Part shown: piece after piece, positions 44,536-52,331 of the stretch
Numbering within the stretch: position 1 is the first letter of the stretch
Layout of the letters: every line of letters starts with the position of its first letter
Assembly: GCF_039982735.1 (NCBI RefSeq)
Contig: NZ_JBDWXV010000010.1
Span: forward strand, 124,001-188,000
Source of the DNA: Saccharospirillum sp039982735
GTDB lineage: Bacteria; Pseudomonadota; Gammaproteobacteria; Pseudomonadales; Natronospirillaceae
Length of the DNA stretch: 64,000 bases
Direction: 5' to 3'
Notes under the pieces: generated by a model
What the model saw: only the letters and a program-made list of their open reading frames with translations
What the model was told of the DNA's origin: nothing
Databases searched by the model: none
Position numbers and translations under genes: made by a program

Positions 44536-45477
44536 CTAGTGCCTCAGTCCGAGAGTCATCATTTGCTTCGTGATCAAAGATAGTATGTGTTCTCCTGTCT
44601 TAGTAAATATTCCATTGTCACATACAATTTCATGGGTATTGAGTATGAGGTCTGATAATTCCATAAGGCGGTCATCAACATTTTCTCCATGATTATATGA
44701 AAGCACGTCTTTACATTGATCGAGTGCGACATAGGATTTTACAAGGACAAATAGGGCATGGAACAGTCCAAACATAGGCCTATAGTCATCTCTCAAAGGC
44801 GCAGGAAACCTCTCCTCCGAAGGATTTAAGACAAGCTCATCTGCACCATTGTATGCAAATAGCAGGTGATGAGCTAATTCATGAATAATATGCTCTACGT
44901 AATAAGATACAGTATTCTTCTCATCAGCAAGTATTAAGACGAGGCCATAAGTGTAATAACTGCTTGCGGAACGGATATGATATCCTTCACTTTTAGCACA
45001 CAACGCTATTTCCTGGATAAAGGTCTTTAATTCGCGTTCGGAATTGGGAAGTTTCGCGGCAATAATGTCTAATGCCTTATTTGCCTTCTCTTTTTCTAAC
45101 ATGAACAACGCTTCGCTTGTTAGCTCTCCCGCAACCACCCCTTTGTCATCTTTTCTTAGCATTTCTTGAACTAGATCATAGTCTGCTTCTAAAAACTCTT
45201 TTGAATATGGCACCAAATCGAAATTACGTCTGATTTTTCCTTTCTTATGTTTTAGGACATTTTTAATTAACTCTTTTCCTAATTTATACTGACCACTCTC
45301 GACTGCTTCAACAGCCAAGTTGTATTGCGCAAAAGTTTGCCAAGAGAAAATTACAGGTTCTTTCCCTCCTATACAAAACTGCTTCATTAAATAATTGACA
45401 GATTCCACAAATGGCTGAACAAGGGAGTTCTTAAGTTCGAGATAATTATAGTCCCCGCTGACAATGTCTGCGTTCAT
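44536..45477 (-). CDS. HExxH-type peptide-modifying enzyme (aKG-HExxH peptide beta-hydroxylase family)
   Basis: 313 residues from the ATG at 45477 (GGTGAG upstream; TTG or GTG starts just before are possible). The core motif is IIHELAHHLLFAYNGADELVL, followed by FPAPLRDDYRPMFGLFHALF. His199, Glu200, His203 and the later His240 (numbering from 45477) are the expected metal ligands. This pattern, HExxH then RPMxGxxHAxFV, is that of the HEXXH peptide-modification family (TIGR04267), which hydroxylates residues of ribosomal peptides using iron and 2-oxoglutarate. A 25-residue peptide gene lies directly upstream. It is AT-rich compared with the rest of the window. Confidence 0.8.
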   Translation of the reverse strand: MNADIVSGDYNYLELKNSLVQPFVESVNYLMKQFCIGGKEPVIFSWQTFAQYNLAVEAVESGQYKLGKELIKNVLKHKKGKIRRNFDLVPYSKEFLEADYDLVQEMLRKDDKGVVAGELTSEALFMLEKEKANKALDIIAAKLPNSERELKTFIQEIALCAKSEGYHIRSASSYYTYGLVLILADEKNTVSYYVEHIIHELAHHLLFAYNGADELVLNPSEERFPAPLRDDYRPMFGLFHALFVLVKSYVALDQCKDVLSYNHGENVDDRLMELSDLILNTHEIVCDNGIFTKTGEHILSLITKQMMTLGLRH

Positions 45478-45504
45478 AAATCTCACCAATCCTTTTCACT
45501 AAAA

Positions 45505-45527
45505 GGCCCGGTATTTAAAACCGGGCC
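45505..45527 (-). terminator. Attenuator hairpin between precursor peptide and hydroxylase genes
   Basis: GGCCCGGT and ACCGGGCC enclose seven AT bases and are followed on the minus strand by TTTTAG. It starts 20 bases after the peptide stop. Partial termination here would let the peptide be made in excess over its enzyme, as in many RiPP operons. Confidence 0.8.
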
Positions 45528-45546
45528 AAAAGGCTAAAATACTAAA

Positions 45547-45624
45547 TCAAGCCTTATCGTTTACAACCCACGTAGCTGCGGCCTGACTTTTACTTTTGAG
45601 AAGTTTTGATGTGTCAATAGTCAT
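45547..45624 (-). CDS. Candidate RiPP precursor peptide, 25 residues
   Basis: A small gene that begins MTIDTSKLLKSKSQ and ends in TWVVNDKA; AAAGGAA sits eight bases before its ATG, and a second in-frame ATG two codons earlier lacks a proper distance. The first 14 residues, rich in K, S and T, look like a leader; the last eleven (AAATWVVNDKA) would be the core, with Trp, Asn and Asp as possible targets of the hydroxylase. It is the first gene before the HExxH enzyme and an attenuator follows it. It has no other recognisable homologue. Confidence 0.65.
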   Translation of the reverse strand: MTIDTSKLLKSKSQAAATWVVNDKA

Positions 45625-45748
45625 TTGCATTTCCTTTTGGCTAATTAATGATATTGTTCCTTGGCAAGAGCAATTAGAAAGTAACCAGCCTTAAACCATC
45701 GTTCAATAAGTGTTTTAGGAAAAAAGACAATCTTGTGATCTGATTCGA

Positions 45749-45768
45749 AAGCATATTGCTATATGCTT
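45749..45768. promoter_or_regulatory. 20-bp palindrome upstream of the RiPP operon
   Basis: AAGCATAT-TGCT-ATATGCTT is a perfect dyad with 8-bp arms about 125 bases upstream of the precursor start. It could be an operator for the operon. I found no good -10/-35 pair with certainty. The 45490-46039 gap holds the precursor gene, attenuator, this dyad and the 5' part of the VOC duplication. Confidence 0.35.
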
Positions 45769-45905
45769 CACAAAATTCACCACAGCACCAAAGGTTTTTC
45801 AACGTTATCGGTCCAGGCACCACCAGAACATTCAAATATCGTCTTTTAACGACGATTTAAACAACAAGCAATCGCTGGTTGTAAATGATATTTTTTACAT
45901 CCCCC

Positions 45906-46525
45906 TGTCGATGCTCCAGCACCCCGTTCGACTATTTTATAAAAGGCGCCGCGAGACCAGCCCGTTGACTCCCTGTCTCCATTCAGGTGCGGTGACCCTG
46001 CGCTGGAATGCCCGAAATGTCACTGCAAGGACATACATCATGAGCACACCATCCAAAAACACAATTTGCCTCTGGTACGACGGCGGTGCCGAAGAGGCGG
46101 CCCAGTTTTACGCCGAGACCTTTCCTGATTCGTCAGTGCAGGCCGTACATCGTGCTCCGGCAGGCAACCCCTCAGGAAAAGAAGGGGACATCCTAACTGT
46201 AGACTTCACTGTTATGGGCATCCCGTGTTTAGGGCTTAACGGTGGGCCCGCATTCGCCCACAGCGAGGCTTTTTCGTTTCAAGTGGCCACCGATGACCAG
46301 GCCGAGACGGATCGCTACTGGAACGCCATTGTCGATAATGGCGGGCAGGAGAGCATGTGCGGATGGTGTAAGGATAAGTGGGGGCTGTCGTGGCAGATAA
46401 CTCCGGTCGCGCTGACGAAAGCATTCACCAACCCCGACCCTGCCATTGCCAAACGCGCCTTCGAAGCGATGATGGAGATGAAGAAGATCGATATCGCCAC
46501 CATTGAGGCGGCTTGTCGCGGCTGA
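45906..46525 (+). repeat. Direct duplication, copy 2 (VOC gene plus its 5' region)
   Basis: The counterpart of 40427-41047, with the same orientation. It begins TGTCGATGCTCCAGCACCCC. The duplicated unit includes the presumed promoter region as well as the gene, which indicates that a piece of DNA was copied and not only the reading frame. Confidence 0.85.
46040..46525 (+). CDS. VOC-family (PhnB-like) protein, copy 2
   Basis: 161 residues, MSTPSKNTICLWYDGGAEEA at the start. About 146 residues are identical to copy 1. Differences are scattered (for instance DGD to DGG, GGSTFKH to GGPAFAH) and no frame is broken, so both copies may still be active. AAGGACATACATC precedes the start. It is the last gene before the palindromic repeat copy G and recB. 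Confidence 0.88.
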   Translation: MSTPSKNTICLWYDGGAEEAAQFYAETFPDSSVQAVHRAPAGNPSGKEGDILTVDFTVMGIPCLGLNGGPAFAHSEAFSFQVATDDQAETDRYWNAIVDNGGQESMCGWCKDKWGLSWQITPVALTKAFTNPDPAIAKRAFEAMMEMKKIDIATIEAACRG

Positions 46526-46620
46526 ACCTTCACACTAATCCTCACCGGATAAGGCCGCTAGAGTGATTCCTGGTTGACGGACACCGATAATGAAATAAAG
46601 GGACTGCCGGTGATTACATC

Positions 46621-46800
46621 TCAAGTTTCGGAGTTCGCTACAGGTTAGCGACGGGTGGCAGGGCTGCTCTTGCGGGGGTATCTGAGGCATGGATGCCGAA
46701 GTTAAGCCTACATGGAGGTATTCACGGCGCCCCCGCAAGAGCAGCCCTGCTATCCGGCGCGGACTCATGGCACTGCAGCCAACTCGAACTCCGAAACTTG
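46621..46800 (+). repeat. Palindromic repeat family, copy G (short core with outer arms), right edge of island
   Basis: Core 46648-46760 (GCGACGGGTGGC ... ATCCGGCGC) with arms GCAGGGCTGCTCTTGCGGGG on both sides. Outer arms CAAGTTTCGGAGTTCG (46622-46637) and its complement (46785-46800) resemble those of copy F with one base changed on both sides. The family centre is weaker (CCTACATGGAGGTATTCAC). It occupies the 391-base gap between VOC copy 2 and recB. Confidence 0.9.
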
Positions 46801-46916
46801 GGTTACGCCACCGGACACGTCCCCTGGCACCAAAGCCAAACCAACCTCCATTTAGTTTGCACACCCACCCCCACCTTGCCAGAATGCCCTGAACGCAACC
46901 GGTACCCCGAACGCTG

Positions 46917-49900
46917 ATGTTGGACCAAGCCCCCAAGCAACTCAAAGCCGAGACGCTGCCTCTGCAAGGCCGCCAACTCATTGAGGCCAGCGCCGGCACC
47001 GGCAAGACCTACAACATCACTCGGTTGTACCTGCGCCTGCTGCTGGAGCAACAGCTCAGTGTTGAACAGATACTGGTGATGACCTTCACCAAGGCCGCCA
47101 CCGCCGAACTGAAAGGCCGCCTTGGCCAGCTGATTCGCCAGGCGCACGACCACTGGGGCGAGATAAACGAGCCCTTCTTTACCGAACTCGCCAGCCGCAT
47201 CGAGGCCCCCAAAGCCCGCGCCCTGCTGCACAACGCCTTGCTCAACCTCGACGAAGCCGCCGTGTACACCATTCACGGCTTCTGCAAACGCGCCCTCACC
47301 CAGCAAGCCTTCGCCAGCGGCATCAGCTTTCACGCCGAGATGGAAGCCGACAGCAGCGCGCTTATTCTCGAAGCCCTGCAGGACTGGTTCCGCCGCGAAG
47401 CACGCGGCGATGGTTTCGAACACCTGCAAAGCTACTGGGCGACACCGGACGACTTCGCCAAAGAATGGGGCCGCACCATCGGCGGCAGCGAAACCGTTGC
47501 CGAACCGGAACTGACGGACCCGCAAGCCGAATGGAACGCCTTCTGCCAGCACTGGGCTGAAGAAGCCGAGGCGTTTTACACCCTGAACGTCAAACCCCGC
47601 CGGGGCGACGCCAGCACCGCTGAGTGGCAAGCCAAACTCGATGAACTGACCGAACTGAGCCGCCAGCCCTGGCCCGGTGCCGTGCCCGAGGTGTTCACCG
47701 GAAAATTCAACAAAGACGCCTTCAGCACCGCCAAAAAAGAAGCCGCCCTGCCGCACCTGCAAGCGCTCGCCCAACAACTGGCCGGCATGGAACGCGAACA
47801 CAAAGCCTGGTGGGCCTGGCAGGGCATTACCTTCGCCCGCGCGCACCTGCTCGCGAGCAAAGACCGGCTCGACCAGCTCGACTTCAACGACCTGATCATC
47901 CAACTGCGCCAGCGCCTGCAAGACGCCGACGCCGGACCCGTGCTTGCCGCCAAGCTCGCCGAGCAATTCCCGGTCGCCCTGGTCGATGAATTTCAGGATA
48001 CCGACCCGGACCAGTACGCCATTCTCGACGCCCTGTACCCCAAAGGCAGCCAAACCCTGCTGTGCATGATCGGCGACCCGAAACAGGCCATTTACGGCTT
48101 TCGCGGCGGCGATGTGTTCGCCTACCTGAAAGCCCGGAACGACGCCGACCAGCGCTGGCACATGGACACCAACTTCCGCTCGCACCCGGCCGTGGTGCAG
48201 GGCTACAACCGACTGTTTTATGGCGCGCACCCGCTCGATGCCAACGGCGAGGTTCGCACCGGGGCATCGGGCGCAGACGTATTCGGGTTCGGCATCGATT
48301 ACCTGCCGGTGAAAGCGGGCCGAACCGACATGCCCGACATTCACGACCCGGCCGATCGCGGCGCCGTGCAATGGTGCCTGCTGCCCGCCACCGAAGACGA
48401 ACCCAAAGGCTACAGCCGCACCGCTCTGGATACCCTGGCCGACTGGTCGGCCCGGGAGATCCGCCGCTTGCTGGCTGAAGCCCGGCTCGACGACAACCCG
48501 GTGCAACCCGGCGACATCGCCGTACTGGTGCGCAGCAAAACCGAAGCCGAGGTCCTGCAAGCCGCCCTGCGCGAGCACCAACTGGCCTCGGTGTACCTGA
48601 GCGCACGCGACAACGTTCTGCAAAGCCCGGAAGCCGACACCCTGGCCCTCGCTCTGAACGGCATTCTCAACCTCGAGAACGACCGCGCCCTCATCGCCGC
48701 GCTCGCCACGCCCTGGTTCGGGTACGACACCGACCGGCTGTTCCAACTGCAAAACGACGAACACGCCTGGGCCGAAGCTCTGTTCGAACTGACCACCCTG
48801 CGCGAGCGCTGGTTCAGCCAGGGCCTGATGAGCATGGCGCTGCAACTGTTCCAGCGCCACGTGCGCCCGCACCCCCAGCGCCACGAACGCACGCTCACCA
48901 ACAGCCTGCACCTGCTCGAACTGCTGCAACAGGCCAGCCAGCAACACCGCCAACCCTGGGAACTGCTGCACTGGTTCGACCAGGTCCGGCAAGACGACAC
49001 CCTGGCCAACATCGCCCAACTGCGGCTGGAAAGCGACGCCAACCTGATTCAGGTGATCACCCAGCACGGCGCCAAGGGGCTCGAATACCCCATCGTCTTT
49101 CTACCGTTCGTGAGCTACGGGCGCAGCAAACCCAAACAACCGCCGATGCTGATTCGCTACCACGACCGCACCGACTACAACGCCGTGCTCGCGATGAACC
49201 CGACCGACACCGAACGCGAATGGTTCGATGAAGAACAGGCCGCCGAAGACATTCGGCTGTTGTACGTCGCCGCCACCCGAGCCCAGCGCCGCCTCTACAT
49301 CATGGCCGCCGAGTTCAAGGAACTGGCCCGGTCACCGCTCGCCCGCTGCCTGCAAACGAAAACCTTCGGCGCCCTGACCGAACAACTCGACGACTTCGCC
49401 CAACACGGCAACGGTGCGGTACTCACGCTGGCCGATACCCCGCTGGCCGACGCACCCGAACCGGTTAAAGCCACACCCACCAAAGCCCACGCCGCCGTGT
49501 TCCGTGGCCGCATTGAACGCGACTGGTGGCTCAGCTCCTTCTCGGCGCTCACCCGCAACGCCCGCCACGGTGGCCTGACCACACCGGACCGCGACCAGGA
49601 CGAACCCGAACAAGCCCCGGTCGCCCCGCAAGACCGCCCGCTGCGGTTCCGGCTTGCCCGGGGCGCCGAAGCCGGTAACCTGCTGCACGACGTGCTCGAA
49701 CGGCTCGACTTCGAACAGCCGGATTTCAACACCGAACTCGCCTGGGCCGAACACCGCTACCCCGCCCTGCTGCCCAGAGACGCCCAAGCCAACACCGACG
49801 AGCCAACACCCCAAGGCACCAGCCCGCTGCGCCCTGCTCTGGTGGCCTGGCTGAACGACATTCTCAACACCGAATTACCCAGCGGCGCCTGCCTGGCCGA

Positions 49901-50426
49901 CCTCAGCCGGGCCCACACCCAGCGCGAAGCCGCCTTCTATTTCCCGATGGCGAGCAACGGCCAGGGCCTGGCCCGCATATTGGCGAAGCACCGGAACGTA
50001 TCGAGTCCAATGGGCCCCGGAGGCGTTGTTATGGGCGTATCACTGCCCGAACCGCCCCGCCTGAAAGGCATGATGCACGGCTACATCGATTTGATTTACC
50101 AGTGGCAGGGCCGCTATTACGTGGTCGACTACAAATCGACCTGGCTCGGCGACCGCCTGGCCGACTACAACGACGCCGCCCTGACTGAGAGCGTGCACGC
50201 CAGCTTCTACGACCTGCAATACCTGCTCTACACCCTGGCCCTGCACCGCTACCTGCGCACCCGCCTGCCCGACTACAGCCCCGAACAACACCTAGGCGGC
50301 GTACAATACCTCTACCTGCGCGGCATGACCCAGGGCCAAACCACCGGCATCTACCACCGCGCCCCGGACCTAACCGCCCTACACGCCCTCGACACCCTGT
50401 TCACCGGCACGGAGACCCCAGTATGA
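46917..50426 (+). CDS. recB: RecBCD enzyme subunit RecB
   Basis: 1169 residues. Walker A is EASAGTGKTYN (23-33), with UvrD/REP helicase motifs VMTFTKAATAELK, ALVDEFQDTDPDQYA, GDPKQAIYGFRGGDVF and VITQHGAKGLEYPIVFLP. The C-terminal nuclease domain has the key LLHDVLERL, DLIYQWQGRYYVVDYKSTWL (the catalytic DYKS) and YLLYTLALHRYL. It is the 3'-5' helicase and the nuclease of RecBCD, acting in double-strand break repair and on foreign DNA. It overlaps recD by 4 bp. No strong ribosome site before the start. Confidence 0.97.
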   Translation: MLDQAPKQLKAETLPLQGRQLIEASAGTGKTYNITRLYLRLLLEQQLSVEQILVMTFTKAATAELKGRLGQLIRQAHDHWGEINEPFFTELASRIEAPKARALLHNALLNLDEAAVYTIHGFCKRALTQQAFASGISFHAEMEADSSALILEALQDWFRREARGDGFEHLQSYWATPDDFAKEWGRTIGGSETVAEPELTDPQAEWNAFCQHWAEEAEAFYTLNVKPRRGDASTAEWQAKLDELTELSRQPWPGAVPEVFTGKFNKDAFSTAKKEAALPHLQALAQQLAGMEREHKAWWAWQGITFARAHLLASKDRLDQLDFNDLIIQLRQRLQDADAGPVLAAKLAEQFPVALVDEFQDTDPDQYAILDALYPKGSQTLLCMIGDPKQAIYGFRGGDVFAYLKARNDADQRWHMDTNFRSHPAVVQGYNRLFYGAHPLDANGEVRTGASGADVFGFGIDYLPVKAGRTDMPDIHDPADRGAVQWCLLPATEDEPKGYSRTALDTLADWSAREIRRLLAEARLDDNPVQPGDIAVLVRSKTEAEVLQAALREHQLASVYLSARDNVLQSPEADTLALALNGILNLENDRALIAALATPWFGYDTDRLFQLQNDEHAWAEALFELTTLRERWFSQGLMSMALQLFQRHVRPHPQRHERTLTNSLHLLELLQQASQQHRQPWELLHWFDQVRQDDTLANIAQLRLESDANLIQVITQHGAKGLEYPIVFLPFVSYGRSKPKQPPMLIRYHDRTDYNAVLAMNPTDTEREWFDEEQAAEDIRLLYVAATRAQRRLYIMAAEFKELARSPLARCLQTKTFGALTEQLDDFAQHGNGAVLTLADTPLADAPEPVKATPTKAHAAVFRGRIERDWWLSSFSALTRNARHGGLTTPDRDQDEPEQAPVAPQDRPLRFRLARGAEAGNLLHDVLERLDFEQPDFNTELAWAEHRYPALLPRDAQANTDEPTPQGTSPLRPALVAWLNDILNTELPSGACLADLSRAHTQREAAFYFPMASNGQGLARILAKHRNVSSPMGPGGVVMGVSLPEPPRLKGMMHGYIDLIYQWQGRYYVVDYKSTWLGDRLADYNDAALTESVHASFYDLQYLLYTLALHRYLRTRLPDYSPEQHLGGVQYLYLRGMTQGQTTGIYHRAPDLTALHALDTLFTGTETPV

Positions 50427-52285
50427 CTAGCCAGCCACACTCCGTTGCAGATCAGCCCACCGGGCGACAGGAAACCACCCAGCCACTGCTCGCTAACGCG
50501 CGCCAGCGCCTGGCCAACATCCAAAACATCGACCTGTATCTCGCCGCCCAACTCTGCGACTGGCTCAACTGCCCCGAAGACTGGCTCTTCCACAGCATCG
50601 CCGGCGCCAGCCACACCCTGCAGCAGGGCCACAGCTGCCTCTACCTGCCCGCCTGGGCCGGCAAAACCGAATGGCAGAGCGACGATAAACCGGGCTACAC
50701 CTTCCCGGCCCTGGAAGACTGGCTAGCCCAACTCAGTGCACTCCCCATCGGCCCGGACGACAACGCCCCCATCGTGCTCGAAGACGACCGCCTCTACCTG
50801 CGCCGCTACTGGCAATTCGAACAGGAACTGGCCACCCAATTACGCCAGCGCCTGCAAGCCGATGCCAGCGCAGAGGCCATCGACACCAAAGCCGCAAAAG
50901 CCGCCCTGCACACCCTGTTCCCGGCGCTCGCCAAGAAAGGCGCCACCGCAGAACCCGACTGGCAAGCCATCGCCGCCGCCAACGCCCTGTTCAACGGCTT
51001 CAACATCATCGCCGGCGGCCCCGGTACCGGCAAAACCTACACCGTCACCCGGCTGCTCGCCCTGCTGGCCATGACTAGCCCGCACGACCTCAACATACTC
51101 ATGGCCGCCCCAACCGGCAAAGCCGCCCAGCGCCTGGCCGAATCGATCCGCGATGCCAAAACAGACCTCGCAGGCAGCATCGATATGCTCACCCTGAACA
51201 GCATTCCCGATGAAGCCAAAACCCTGCACCGTCTGCTCGGCGTCATCCCCAACCGGCTCGACTTCCGCCACAACGAACGCAACCCGCTCGACTGCGACAT
51301 ACTGCTGGTCGACGAAGTCTCCATGGTCGACCTACCGATGATGACCCGCCTGTTCCGCGCCCTACCGGAACACACCAAAGTCATCTTCCTCGGCGACGCC
51401 GACCAACTACCCAGCGTAGCCGCAGGCTCCGTACTGGCAGACCTGGCCCAACGCCCCCACCCGGGATACAGCCAACAAAGAGCCAAAGCCCTAAAAACTC
51501 TAGGCCTAACAGTCCCACTCGCTACAAGCTCGCAGCTCGCAGCTCCAAACTTTCTCACTTTCCTTCAACACAGCCGCCGCTTCGGCCAGCACAGCGGAAT
51601 CGGCCGCCTGGCCAACCAGGTCATCAACGGCGAAGCCGAAGCCAGCCTCGCCACCCTGAAAAGCGACGCCGAAGACCTGGCCTGGATACCCGCAGACAAA
51701 GCCCAACAACAGATCAGCCACTGGGTAGACCACTGGTACCGCCCCATTGCCGATGCCGCCAACAAAACAGACGCCTTCAACGCCCTGTTCCAGTTCCGCC
51801 TGCTGTGCCCGGCCCGGGTCGGCCCGCTGGGCGTAGAAGCCCTGAACGAACGCATACTCAAAGCCCTGAACCCAACCCGAGCCCCCTTCTTCAAGGGCCA
51901 GCCGATCATGATTACCGAAAACCACTACGGCGTAGGCCTCTATAACGGCGACATCGGCCTCATCTGGCCCGACGACACTAAAGGCCACCTAATGGCCTGG
52001 TTCCAGACCGGCGACAGCGACTACCGGCCACTGGCGCCCGGGCGCTTGCCCCGGTTCGACACCGTGTATGCAATGACGATTCATAAAACCCAGGGGTCTG
52101 AGTTCGAGCGGGTAGCGATGGTGTTGCCTGAGCAGGCGATGGGGTTGTTGAGCCGGGAGTTGATTTATACCGGCTTGACGCGGGCTAAGCGGGAGTTGTT
52201 CGTTGTTGGGGGTGAGGGGATTTGGTGTGAGGGGGTACGTCAGCGAGTGGCGCGGCATTCGGGGCTGAAAGACCAAATTCGATAG
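50423..52285 (+). CDS. recD: RecBCD enzyme subunit RecD
   Basis: 620 residues. Walker A is AGGPGTGKTYTV (197-208); further motifs are MAAPTGKAAQRL, ILLVDEVSMVDLPMM, LGDADQLPSVAAGSV and, at the end, YAMTIHKTQGSEFERV and LIYTGLTRAKREL. RecD is the 5'-3' helicase of RecBCD. Its start overlaps the recB stop (ATGA). Between SVAAGSVLADL and SRRFGQHSGIG it carries an insertion, PLATSSQLAAPNF, that is encoded by a heptad tandem repeat also found between metK and ahcY. The frame is open and the motifs around the insertion are intact. Confidence 0.96.
   Translation: MTSQPHSVADQPTGRQETTQPLLANARQRLANIQNIDLYLAAQLCDWLNCPEDWLFHSIAGASHTLQQGHSCLYLPAWAGKTEWQSDDKPGYTFPALEDWLAQLSALPIGPDDNAPIVLEDDRLYLRRYWQFEQELATQLRQRLQADASAEAIDTKAAKAALHTLFPALAKKGATAEPDWQAIAAANALFNGFNIIAGGPGTGKTYTVTRLLALLAMTSPHDLNILMAAPTGKAAQRLAESIRDAKTDLAGSIDMLTLNSIPDEAKTLHRLLGVIPNRLDFRHNERNPLDCDILLVDEVSMVDLPMMTRLFRALPEHTKVIFLGDADQLPSVAAGSVLADLAQRPHPGYSQQRAKALKTLGLTVPLATSSQLAAPNFLTFLQHSRRFGQHSGIGRLANQVINGEAEASLATLKSDAEDLAWIPADKAQQQISHWVDHWYRPIADAANKTDAFNALFQFRLLCPARVGPLGVEALNERILKALNPTRAPFFKGQPIMITENHYGVGLYNGDIGLIWPDDTKGHLMAWFQTGDSDYRPLAPGRLPRFDTVYAMTIHKTQGSEFERVAMVLPEQAMGLLSRELIYTGLTRAKRELFVVGGEGIWCEGVRQRVARHSGLKDQIR
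51527..51553 (+). repeat. Heptad repeat stretch inside recD
   Basis: CTCGCAG twice followed by CTCCAAACTTT; the 27 bases are identical to the 3' end of the repeat before ahcY (15379-15405). It lies within an open frame and adds residues SSQLAAPNF to RecD. Confidence 0.85.
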
Positions 52286-52331
52286 CAGAATATATCCTGA
52301 CTGACGTCGTATTGCAGCTAAGCGGCCTCTA

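Noticed and set aside
39772..46916. Prophage or IS element as carrier of the island
   Set aside because: No integrase, transposase, phage structural gene or target-site duplication was found; only palindromes and the VOC duplication mark the edges.
46803..49067. A 754-codon minus-strand open frame opposite recB
   Set aside because: It covers the conserved helicase motifs of recB on the other strand and is composed of low-complexity G/V/Q-rich sequence; a codon-use shadow.
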